DNA of 5,871 nt from Kiritimatiellia bacterium. Its GTDB lineage: Bacteria > Verrucomicrobiota > Kiritimatiellia > SLAD01. Positions 1 to 5,871 of this stretch are shown in pieces (the first letter of the stretch is position 1; each line of letters opens with the position of its first letter). Both the position numbers and the translations under genes were made by a program. The notes under the pieces were generated by a model. It saw nothing but the letters and a program-made list of their open reading frames with translations, ran no database searches and was not told the DNA's origin. The DNA lies in NCBI GenBank assembly GCA_007127595.1, contig SKZA01000079.1:1-5871 (forward strand). Reading direction: 5' to 3'.

Positions 1-2835
1 GAATTCCTGTCCGGTTCGAATATTGATGTCGCGCGTCAGAACGTGAAGGACAAGATCGACCTTGCGCGGCCTGACCTGCCGCAGGACCTCGACGAACCCC
101 TCGTCCAAGCCTTCAACTTCAGCACAGACTTCCCCATTTTCATCTTCGCGCTATCTGGAGGAGATCAGAACCGCCTCAAATACATTGCGGAAGATTTACA
201 GGAGCGCATCGAACTCGTGCCGGGCGTACGCCAAGCCGAAATCGCGGGCGTGCGCGAACGGGAAATCCGCGTGGAACTCGATCTCGAACGACTGATTGCG
301 TACGACATGCCCATCGACGTGATCATGCGACGCATCGCGGAAGAGAACGCCACGGTTTCCGCGGGCAATCTCGAGATCGCAGGCAATCGATTTCAGGTGC
401 GCGTGCCGGGCGAATTCACAATCGCGTCGGACCTGCGCGACATCCTGCTCCTCGATCGCGAAGGACATCCGATCTTCCTGCGCGACATCGCCGACGTACA
501 TGACACGTACAAGGACCTGGACTCCATTTCCCGCTTGAACAACGAGCCCGCCGTTTCCATCGAGATACGCAAACGGGACCGCGAAAACTCCGTGGTGCTC
601 ATCAACAACGTGAAGCGCATCATCGACGAATTCGATATGCCGCCCGACGTCCATGTGACGTATGTGATGGACCAGTCGGAATACATCGACATGATGATCA
701 ACGAGTTGGAGAACAACATCGTGTCCGGCTTCATTCTCGTCGTCTGTGTCATCTTCATGTTCATGGGCATTCGCAACAGCCTCTTCGTCGCCGTTGCCAT
801 TCCCCTCTCCATGCTCATCGCTTTCACCATCATCAACCTGCGCGGGACGACCTTGAACATGATCGTCCTGTTCAGCCTCGTCCTCGCGCTGGGCATGCTG
901 GTGGACAACGCCATCGTCATCGTGGAAAACATCTTCCGCCTGCGTACCACGGGCCTCTCGCGCAAGGAAGCCGCGCGCCAGGGCGCCGGCGAAGTCGCCT
1001 GGCCGGTCATTACATCCACGGTGACCACGTGTACCGCGTTTGCCCCCCTGCTCTTCTGGCCTGACATGATGGGCCAATTCATGTCGTTTCTGCCCATCAC
1101 CCTCATTACAACGCTCGGCGCCTCGCTGTTCGTCGCGCTCGTGATCAATCCGGCCGTGTGCTCCATGTTCATCTCGGACGGGAAACGCAAGGAAGGCCTC
1201 GACCAATACGGCATCCGCAATATCTGGCTGGTGCGCGTCTACGAGAGGACATTGCGCGCCGCCATTCATCATCGCGTGGCCGTGCTCTTTCTCGGCTTCC
1301 TCTTCCTGTTCGGCAGCTTCGAGTTCTATGCACGTTTCGGGCGCGGCGTGGAACTGTTCCCCGACGTCGATCCGCGGAATGCCATCATCCAGGTCCGCTT
1401 CCCGCAAGGCACGGCTATCGAACGCACCGACGAGGCCATGCGCCGTGTGGAGACCCTTTTGCCGGATTACGAGGATATCATCTTCTACCTCGCCACCGTC
1501 GGACAAGCCGGCGACATGGGCATGGCGTTCGGACCCGGCGCCACGCACGTCGGGCAGATTCATATTGAGTTCAAGCCGTACAACGAACGATCCCGCTCAT
1601 CGATGAAACTCATCGACGATATCCGGACCCGGCTCCCGGTCATTCCCGGCGCGGAGATCACGATCGACAAGCAGGAGGAAGGCCCGCCCACCGGCCCGCC
1701 GGTCAGCATCGAGGTGTATGGCGAAGATTTCGACGAGTTGGCCGAGCTTGCCAACCGCATCATGCGCGCCATCGAAACCGTGCCCGGCCTCGTGGACCTG
1801 CAAAGCGATTTTGAGGAGGCGTTGCCGGAACTGCAGTTCCATGTCGATCGCCATCGCGCAGCCTTGCTCGGTCTTGACACCCGCACCATCGGCAATTTCC
1901 TCCGCACCGCAGTCTATGGGACGGAAGCCAGCAAGTTCCGTCCGGCGGAGGACGAGTTCGACATCACCGTGCGCCTGCCGCTGGAACAGCGAAACAGCGT
2001 GGCATTGCTCGACCGGATCTATATTCCCACACAAGACGGAGCGTCGGTGCCGTTGAGCTCGCTGGGAACCGTGCGATACGAGGGCGGACGCGGCGCCATC
2101 ACGCGCAAGGATCAGAATCGCATGATCACCATCACGGGCAATAACCATAATCGGGGCGTGGACGAGATCATCGGGGATATCATGCCCATCGTGGACCGGA
2201 TCGAATTGCCGCGCGGCTATTCCATCTCGTACGCGGGCGACACGGAGGAAATGCGCAAGTCCGGTCTGTTCCTTGCGCAGGCCTTTCTCATGGCCATCGG
2301 GCTGATCATGATCATTCTCGTGCTCCAATTCAATTCCGTGTTCATGCCGCTCATCATCGGCATTTCCGTGTTGTTATCGCTCATCGGCGTCACGTGGGGC
2401 CTGCTCCTCACCGGCACGCGGTTCGGCGTCATCATGACCGGCATGGGCGTCGTCAGTCTCGCGGGCATTGTCGTCAACAACTCCATCGTGCTGATGGACT
2501 GTATCCGGCAACGTCAGGCGGAAGGATTGAGTACGGAGGAAGCCGTCGTCACCGCGGGCAAGATGCGTTTGCGGCCCGTCATCCTCACCGCGATCACCAC
2601 GATTCTCGGCCTATTGCCAATGGCCATCGGCTTCAGTCTCGACATTCACGAGTGGCCGCCGCGCATCGTGGCGGGAGCCGAATCCAGCGCGTGGTGGGCG
2701 CCCATGGCCGTCGCCGTCATCTTCGGTCTCGCCATGGCCACCGTGTTGACGCTAGTGCTTGTCCCGGTCGCCTTCAGCCTCTTCGACACCATCTCCCGCA
2801 CCCTGCGCAAACGGTTCGCGCCGGATGTGGATTGA
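1..2835 (+). CDS. RND efflux transporter permease subunit (AcrB/MdtC-like), 5'-partial
   Basis: Inner-membrane proton-driven pump of the RND superfamily, expected to work as a trimer with a periplasmic adaptor and an outer-membrane channel. The frame is open from base 1, so the GTG at 43 is internal; about 105 N-terminal residues (TM1 and the start of the porter domain) lie outside, judged by aligning TM4 with AcrB. Counting from base 1, 944 residues are present: the first porter half (about 1-235), TM2-TM6 (about 240-390), TM7 (about 425-443), the second periplasmic half (about 445-750, with GPGATHVGQI), and TM8-TM12 (about 755-928). Hallmarks are LGMLVDNAIVIVENI in TM4, GIVVNNSIVLMD in TM10 and MRLRPVILTAITTILGLLP leading into TM11. 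TM4 keeps the first Asp of the AcrB Asp pair; the second is Asn, and the AcrB TM10 Lys position is also Asn. The frame is intact to TGA at 2833-2835. Substrate is unknown: the sequence looks more like drug/hydrophobe (HAE) pumps than metal (CusA/CzcA) pumps. No adaptor or channel gene is visible. Confidence 0.95.
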   Translation, partial: EFLSGSNIDVARQNVKDKIDLARPDLPQDLDEPLVQAFNFSTDFPIFIFALSGGDQNRLKYIAEDLQERIELVPGVRQAEIAGVREREIRVELDLERLIAYDMPIDVIMRRIAEENATVSAGNLEIAGNRFQVRVPGEFTIASDLRDILLLDREGHPIFLRDIADVHDTYKDLDSISRLNNEPAVSIEIRKRDRENSVVLINNVKRIIDEFDMPPDVHVTYVMDQSEYIDMMINELENNIVSGFILVVCVIFMFMGIRNSLFVAVAIPLSMLIAFTIINLRGTTLNMIVLFSLVLALGMLVDNAIVIVENIFRLRTTGLSRKEAARQGAGEVAWPVITSTVTTCTAFAPLLFWPDMMGQFMSFLPITLITTLGASLFVALVINPAVCSMFISDGKRKEGLDQYGIRNIWLVRVYERTLRAAIHHRVAVLFLGFLFLFGSFEFYARFGRGVELFPDVDPRNAIIQVRFPQGTAIERTDEAMRRVETLLPDYEDIIFYLATVGQAGDMGMAFGPGATHVGQIHIEFKPYNERSRSSMKLIDDIRTRLPVIPGAEITIDKQEEGPPTGPPVSIEVYGEDFDELAELANRIMRAIETVPGLVDLQSDFEEALPELQFHVDRHRAALLGLDTRTIGNFLRTAVYGTEASKFRPAEDEFDITVRLPLEQRNSVALLDRIYIPTQDGASVPLSSLGTVRYEGGRGAITRKDQNRMITITGNNHNRGVDEIIGDIMPIVDRIELPRGYSISYAGDTEEMRKSGLFLAQAFLMAIGLIMIILVLQFNSVFMPLIIGISVLLSLIGVTWGLLLTGTRFGVIMTGMGVVSLAGIVVNNSIVLMDCIRQRQAEGLSTEEAVVTAGKMRLRPVILTAITTILGLLPMAIGFSLDIHEWPPRIVAGAESSAWWAPMAVAVIFGLAMATVLTLVLVPVAFSLFDTISRTLRKRFAPDVD

Positions 2836-2839
2836 GGGA

Positions 2840-3454
2840 TCACTCGCTGGCAAATGCCATCTGCCAGAATCGCTCTTCGAGGGCGGCAACGTCGACGAAA
2901 GCTTGTTCCGCGGCGCGACGCGTTTCCGCATCCGCCGTGGCGAGGGCTTCATCGGCCTGCGCGGCGAGTTGTTCGACATAGGCGGAGAAGCCGGGATTGC
3001 CCCAGCGATCGGCAAACTCGTCATACGGCGGTTTCATCGGGCCCGGGCGCTGCCATGCCTCGTTGTAGGCTCGCTCGATCGCCCAGAACGCGGCGGCCTG
3101 GACGGCGTACGGCGCGTCGTATAACCCGCGCATGAACGCGCGATAATCGGTGCAGGTCTGAAGCGGCTTGACGTCCAGTTCCAATTGACGTTCCGCGCCC
3201 TTGGCCTGAAACCAGAGCAACTCGTCCTTCAACGCCACCATGCCGCCGAGTAACGTGTCAAGATGCGCAACCGGACAGGTCTGCACCAGCCGCCCGGCGA
3301 GCCGTGTAAATTCGAGCACGAAAAGCCGGTCCTGTATCAACCAGCGATTGAACGCCTCCGCCTCAATGGATGCGTCCGCACATTGATCCAGAAAAGGATG
3401 CACCACCGCGCGTTCCCAGACGTCGTGATGCTTGTTTATCCAGTCGTTCAGCAA
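2840..3454 (-). CDS. TenA/THI-4 family protein, TenA_E type (probable aminopyrimidine salvage hydrolase)
   Basis: 204-residue all-helical protein of the TenA/thiaminase II superfamily, probably cytoplasmic. Visible signatures are FNRWLIQD (residues 35-42, with the Asp that contacts the pyrimidine amino group in TenA), a central FWAIERAYNEAW (123-134), YDEFADRWGNPGFSAYV (144-160), and a C-terminal LEERFWQMA (192-200) carrying the catalytic Glu position. There is no cysteine after residue 101, so the TenA_C nucleophile is missing; the WAIE..Y segment matches the TenA_E subgroup known from plants. Plant TenA_E enzymes deformylate and deaminate breakdown products of the thiamin pyrimidine, so salvage of HMP is the likely role, by inference. 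The start is TTG, chosen because AGGAGG lies 6 nt upstream and no ATG or GTG fits. The gene follows tsf on the same strand after 143 nt and converges on the RND gene with a 4-nt gap. No other thiamin gene is in view. Length is a little below the usual 215-235 residues. Confidence 0.85.
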   Translation of the reverse strand: MLNDWINKHHDVWERAVVHPFLDQCADASIEAEAFNRWLIQDRLFVLEFTRLAGRLVQTCPVAHLDTLLGGMVALKDELLWFQAKGAERQLELDVKPLQTCTDYRAFMRGLYDAPYAVQAAAFWAIERAYNEAWQRPGPMKPPYDEFADRWGNPGFSAYVEQLAAQADEALATADAETRRAAEQAFVDVAALEERFWQMAFASE

Positions 3455-3460
3455 ATGATT

Positions 3461-3466
3461 CCTCCT
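3461..3466 (-). promoter_or_regulatory. Ribosome binding site setting the TTG start of the tenA-like gene
   Basis: On the minus strand AGGAGG is followed by 6 nt (AATCAT) and then TTG CTG AAC. The perfect Shine-Dalgarno at ideal spacing, with no nearby in-frame ATG or GTG, supports the TTG start. Confidence 0.8.
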
Positions 3467-3483
3467 GAAGTTTTTCCCAATAC

Positions 3484-3564
3484 CGGCTCGGCGGGAGCCT
3501 CGCCCTCCACTTGCCCAGAGATTCCTTTGAAATTCTTATGGAGGGCGAGGCTCCCGCCGAGCCG
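3484..3564. repeat. Long palindromic element: 26-bp perfect inverted repeat with 29-nt loop (REP/MITE-like)
   Basis: The left arm at 3484-3509 (starts CGGCTCGGCGGGAGCC) and the right arm at 3539-3564 are exact reverse complements over 26 bp; the mismatch at 3483/3565 ends the stem. The loop 3510-3538 is AT-richer and could pair weakly within itself. The arms translate to GSAGASPS and RARLPPSR, strings I recall from spurious hypothetical proteins in planctomycete-like metagenome genomes, suggesting a dispersed repeat (memory, not searched). No T-tract follows the stem on either strand, so it is not a canonical intrinsic terminator for tsf. No target-site duplication is evident. It might still slow RNA polymerase or protect the 3' end of the rpsB-tsf message. 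Confidence 0.85.
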
Positions 3565-3597
3565 CGTCCGGATAATGCGATCGCAGTTCGCGAGGTA

Positions 3598-4437
3598 CTA
3601 CGCACCAATTTGATACCGCGTGTAGCGGCGGATCGCTAACGTGTCGCCAAGCGATTTACCCTTGGCTTCGAGCAGTTGGGTCACGGTCTGGTCGGGATCC
3701 TTGACGAAGGGCTGTTCCAGAAGACAGACCTGCCCAAAGTACTTGTCGATCTTACCTGCGACGATCTTGTCCACGATGTTTGCGGGCTTGCCTTCGACCT
3801 GCTTCGCAAAAATCGCCTTCTCGGAATCAATGACATCCTGGGGCACGTCTTCCCGCTTCAAATACGACGGGTTACTGGCCGCGATGTGCAGGGTGATGTC
3901 CTTGACCAGTTCCTTGAACTCGTCATTCGCGGGCGTGTCGTCCTTTTCGCAACCGACTTCAAGGAGAATACCGATCTTGCCGCCCAAATGAATGTAGCTG
4001 GCGATAGCGCCCTTGTCCTGCACGTCGTATTTGACGTTGCGACGGATGACAAGATTCTCGCCGATGGCCGCGATCTTGTCCGCCAATTCGTCCTTCGCCG
4101 CTTCCGCCAGCTCGTCGTCATTGCAATCATGCGCCTTGACCAGGAGATCCGCGACGAATTGCTTGAAGTCGTCGTTGCGCGCCACGAAATCCGTCTCGCA
4201 GTTGACTTCAATCATGACGCCGGTGTTGCCGCCGTTGAACACGTCGGCCGCGACAAGCCCCTGATTGGCCGCACGCTCCGCGCGCTTACCGGCAATGGCC
4301 AGACCGCGTTCGCGCAGTAACAGCATCGCCTTGTCCTTGTCGCCGCCCGACTCCACGAGCGCCTTCTTGCATTCCATCATGCTGACGTTGGTCGCGTCTC
4401 TCAGTTCCTTTACTTGTGCTGCGGTGATTTCCGCCAT
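3598..4437 (-). CDS. tsf: Elongation factor Ts
   Basis: Guanine nucleotide exchange factor that releases GDP from EF-Tu during translation elongation; cytoplasmic. The 279 residues fit the family (E. coli 283). An N-terminal UBA-like domain (1-55) carries the signature VKELRDATNVSMMECKKAL (9-27). NCETDFVARNDDF (79-91) contains the Thr-Asp-Phe that intrudes near the EF-Tu magnesium site. HIAASNPSYL (184-193), the short helical coiled-coil region (about 198-234) and VCLLEQPFVKD (237-247) complete the core. The ATG at 4435-4437 has AGAGG 8 nt upstream and gives the canonical MAEITAAQVKELR start. It lies 113 nt after rpsB on the same strand, the classic rpsB-tsf pair, so it is most likely cotranscribed. 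The stop is TAG at 3598-3600. Nothing is missing or broken. Confidence 0.98.
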   Translation of the reverse strand: MAEITAAQVKELRDATNVSMMECKKALVESGGDKDKAMLLLRERGLAIAGKRAERAANQGLVAADVFNGGNTGVMIEVNCETDFVARNDDFKQFVADLLVKAHDCNDDELAEAAKDELADKIAAIGENLVIRRNVKYDVQDKGAIASYIHLGGKIGILLEVGCEKDDTPANDEFKELVKDITLHIAASNPSYLKREDVPQDVIDSEKAIFAKQVEGKPANIVDKIVAGKIDKYFGQVCLLEQPFVKDPDQTVTQLLEAKGKSLGDTLAIRRYTRYQIGA

Positions 4438-4485
4438 AACTTGATCCTCTTCTTGTTCAATTCGTATTCCGTGGTTTGTAACAAA

Positions 4486-4507
4486 GGGTTCGGGGTTCAG
4501 GGTTCAG
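4486..4507. repeat. Short heptamer tandem repeat GGGTTC(G/A), three copies
   Basis: Three adjacent heptamers occur on the plus strand in the rpsB-tsf spacer: GGGTTCG (4486-4492), GGGTTCA (4493-4499) and GGGTTCA (4500-4506), plus one further G. On the transcribed strand this reads as repeated TGAACCC. I recall similar runs (spurious peptide LNPEPRTL) between genes in environmental bacterial genomes. Its function is unknown; it may be a simple replication-slippage tract or the edge of a dispersed element. Confidence 0.7.
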
Positions 4508-4550
4508 TAAACGTACGGTCTGTCCCCACGTACACGCGGCACGTGACACC

Positions 4551-5696
4551 CTATACCTTACCTTCGTCCTTCTTTTCCGTCGGCTTGTCTTGATCCGCGG
4601 GGGCGCTTTCCGGCGCGGCGGCCGGGGCCTCTTCCTTCGGTGTCTCGGCGGCGGGCGCCGGCGCCGCTTCGGCCGGCGGGGTTTCCGGTGCAGGCGCTTC
4701 CGCAGGAGCGGCAGGCGCCTTGCTTTCCGCAGCGGCCTTCTTCCCGGCCGCATCCTTGTTTTCCGCCTCGGCCTGGGCCAGCGTTTCCTTGCGCGCCTTC
4801 TCCTTCAGCGCCGCTTCCTTGGCCTTCAACTCATCCAAGCGCGCCTTGTCCTTGGCGCGCTCTTCGGCTTCCTTCGCCTTCCGCTCTTTCTCGCGCTGCT
4901 TGCGCTCCGCTTCCGCGGCCTTGGCGCGGGCCTGCGCTTCGGCTTCCTCGATCGCCTTGCGCCGCGCTTCCTCGGCGGCGACACGGGCGTACTCGTTGGA
5001 CGCCTGTTGAATGGTGTCCGCCACGTTCTTTACAACAAGACGAATGGCGCGAATGGCGTCGTCGTTCCCCGGGATCGGGTAGTCGACGGGTTCCGGATCA
5101 CAGTTCGTGTCCACCAGCGCCACGACCGGAATACCCAGTCGATTGGCTTCCGCCACGGCGATGGATTCGCGGTTGATGTCCACCACAAAGAGGGCGCCCG
5201 GCAGCTGATCCATATCCGCGATACCGCACAGGTTCCGGAACAGCTTCTGATACTCACGGCGCAGCATCGAGGATTCCTTCTTCGACGCAAGCTTGTCGAG
5301 TTCACCTTCCTTTTCCCTGCGCTCCAGTTCGCGCATGCGCTGTACACTGCGTCGTACCGTCTGCGCATTGGTCAACGTACCGCCCAGCCAGCGATGGGTG
5401 ACGTAAAACTGGTTCAGACGTTCGGCCGCTTCTTTGAGCGGTTCCTGCGCCTGTTTCTTGGTCCCGACAAAGAGCACTTTGCGACCCTGCACCACCGTGT
5501 CGTAGAGAAACTTCTGGGCGATGTTGAGATGAGCCAGGCTCTTCGCGAGGTCGATGATGTAGATCCCGTTCCGCTCACCGAAGATGAACGGCTTCATTTT
5601 GGGATTCCAGCGTTTGGTCTGATGACCAAAGTGCAAGCCTGCTTCCAGCAGGTCTTGAATACCGACGTCCGTACGGACTTCACTTGTCGTTGCCAC
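4551..5696 (-). CDS. rpsB: 30S ribosomal protein S2 with long charged/Ala-Pro-rich C-terminal extension
   Basis: Structural protein of the small ribosomal subunit, on the solvent side between head and body near the mRNA exit region; needed for S1 attachment in proteobacteria. The S2 core spans about 1-235 with LLEAGLHFGHQTKRWNPKMK (16-35), HRWLGGTLTN (101-110), LPGALFVVDINRESIAVAEA (165-184) and DTNCDPEPVDYPIPGNDDAI (196-215). E. coli S2 has 241 residues, this protein 381. About 236-318 is rich in Ala, Glu, Lys and Arg with a helical or coiled-coil look (ARRKAIEEAEAQARAKAAEA, 244-263). About 319-365 is rich in Ala, Pro and Glu, and the tail is Asp/Lys/Glu-rich. The frame is continuous, so the tail is genuine rather than a frameshift fusion. 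The start is GTG at 5694-5696: GGAGG lies 6 nt upstream and an in-frame TGA at 5727-5729 excludes extension. It is the first gene of the rpsB-tsf unit. Confidence 0.97.
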   Translation of the reverse strand: MATTSEVRTDVGIQDLLEAGLHFGHQTKRWNPKMKPFIFGERNGIYIIDLAKSLAHLNIAQKFLYDTVVQGRKVLFVGTKKQAQEPLKEAAERLNQFYVTHRWLGGTLTNAQTVRRSVQRMRELERREKEGELDKLASKKESSMLRREYQKLFRNLCGIADMDQLPGALFVVDINRESIAVAEANRLGIPVVALVDTNCDPEPVDYPIPGNDDAIRAIRLVVKNVADTIQQASNEYARVAAEEARRKAIEEAEAQARAKAAEAERKQREKERKAKEAEERAKDKARLDELKAKEAALKEKARKETLAQAEAENKDAAGKKAAAESKAPAAPAEAPAPETPPAEAAPAPAAETPKEEAPAAAPESAPADQDKPTEKKDEGKV

Positions 5697-5702
5697 TGCA
5701 TA

Positions 5703-5707
5703 CCTCC
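5703..5707 (-). promoter_or_regulatory. Ribosome binding site setting the GTG start of rpsB
   Basis: On the minus strand GGAGG is followed by TATGCA and then GTG GCA ACG. The ATG inside this spacer is out of frame and only 1 nt from the Shine-Dalgarno, so GTG is the real start. It yields the typical S2 N-terminus, and no in-frame start exists between it and the upstream in-frame TGA at 5727-5729. Confidence 0.85.
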
Positions 5708-5755
5708 GTATGTTGTTCCCGTTCCTTCAAATAAGGAGTGGGAAAATCCGCTTTG

Positions 5756-5776
5756 ATCCCCCTGTGGCAGAGGGAT
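5756..5776 (-). promoter_or_regulatory. rpsB leader hairpin 2 (proximal)
   Basis: On the transcribed strand ATCCCTCTG pairs with CAGGGGGAT (9 bp, one G-U) closing a 3-nt loop CCA. It sits about 50-80 nt upstream of the GTG start. In E. coli the rpsB leader is an autoregulatory site for S2; a similar role here is inference, as I cannot match it to a known leader motif. Confidence 0.5.
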
Positions 5777-5785
5777 ACTCGCTTC

Positions 5786-5807
5786 GGCGCTTCGTCGTGA
5801 AGTCGCC
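5786..5807 (-). promoter_or_regulatory. rpsB leader hairpin 1 (distal)
   Basis: On the transcribed strand GGCG pairs with CGCC and CTTC with GAAG around loop ACGAC, with one bulged A, giving an 8-bp stem. It lies just downstream of the predicted transcription start (near 5812), so it would form the 5' end of the mRNA. No T-tract follows, so it is not an attenuator terminator. Confidence 0.5.
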
Positions 5808-5818
5808 ATTGAGCCGCG

Positions 5819-5846
5819 ACTATACGAATGCGCGGGCCGTCTGCAA
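5819..5846 (-). promoter_or_regulatory. Predicted sigma-70-like promoter of rpsB-tsf
   Basis: On the minus strand TATAGT (5819-5824; five of six matches to TATAAT) is preceded by a 16-nt spacer and TTGCAG (5841-5846; only TTG matches the -35 consensus). An A/T-rich stretch just upstream (5851-5864, including six A) could act as an UP element, as is common for ribosomal protein promoters. A start near 5812 would give a leader of about 115 nt. The weak -35 keeps this tentative. Confidence 0.5.
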
Positions 5847-5871
5847 GCGCTTTTTTCAAAATTGGGTGCCA

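Noticed and set aside
1..6. GAATTC at the window edge as a cloning junction
   Set aside because: The RND frame reads straight through it and the same hexamer occurs again inside the gene near 412 and 628.
196..1563. 455-codon open frame on the minus strand, His/Asp/Glu-rich
   Set aside because: Antisense shadow of the RND gene; its odd composition mirrors RND codons and it matches no family I know.
2847..2867. CTGGCA/TGCCAG inverted repeat as a bidirectional terminator
   Set aside because: Only 6 bp with a 9-nt loop, no T-tract, and inside the end of the tenA-like coding region.
3484..3564. Palindrome as intrinsic terminator of tsf
   Set aside because: The stem is long, but the minus strand continues GTATTGGGAAAAACTT with no run of T; the plus side also has none.
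3578..3585. GCGATCGC octamer palindrome, as in cyanobacterial HIP1
   Set aside because: I noticed no comparable set of copies elsewhere in the window; one occurrence in GC-rich DNA means little.
3363..3608. 81-codon minus-strand frame spanning the palindrome (GSAGASPS and RARLPPSR)
   Set aside because: It is translation of the inverted repeat and overlaps the start of the tenA-like gene; no sign of coding selection.
3263..3613. 116-codon plus-strand frame over the tenA start and the palindrome
   Set aside because: Antisense to the tenA-like gene and read through the repeat; no recognisable domain.
4590..5756. 388-codon open frame on the plus strand opposite rpsB
   Set aside because: Antisense to a certain S2 gene; the Arg/Gly/Leu-rich stretch is the mirror of the Ala/Lys/Glu-rich tail.
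5841..5856. Plus-strand CTGCAAGCGC followed by six T as an intrinsic terminator
   Set aside because: The only preceding self-complementarity is short and weak; it fits better as an A-rich upstream promoter element on the minus strand.

Overview
The window looks like chromosomal DNA of a Gram-negative bacterium, fairly GC-rich. An RND-type inner-membrane pump implies an outer membrane. Two short intergenic repeats resemble ones I remember from planctomycete-like and candidate-phylum metagenome genomes (Hydrogenedentes, Lentisphaerae and similar). That phylum hint is weak and from memory; the genes themselves do not fix the taxon. I see no mobile-element genes, CRISPR array, tRNA or rRNA.

Layout: (1) Bases 1-2835, plus strand: the C-terminal nine-tenths of an RND efflux permease whose reading frame is open at the left edge. 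(2) Bases 2840-3454, minus strand: a TenA/THI-4 family protein of the cysteine-less TenA_E type, probably a thiamin-pyrimidine salvage hydrolase, converging on the RND gene with only 4 bases between the stop codons. (3) Bases 3455-3597: a spacer dominated by a perfect 26-bp inverted repeat around a 29-nt loop. (4) Bases 3598-4437, minus: tsf (elongation factor Ts). (5) Bases 4438-4550: a spacer with a GGGTTCA-type heptamer repeat. (6) Bases 4551-5696, minus: rpsB (ribosomal protein S2) with a C-terminal extension of about 145 residues. (7) Bases 5697-5871: the rpsB upstream region, with a plausible promoter and a leader containing two good hairpins.

rpsB and tsf are the usual translation pair, transcribed leftward from a promoter near 5819-5846, probably with leader-based control. 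tenA lies on the same strand behind tsf and may be read through, since the palindrome between them lacks a T-tract. pyrH and frr, which often follow tsf, are absent. The RND gene belongs to a separate transcription unit that starts left of the window.

This is mostly ordinary housekeeping sequence and I found no convincing new system. The points most worth a second look are the S2 extension, the rpsB leader, the palindromic repeat, and the TenA_E gene behind tsf.
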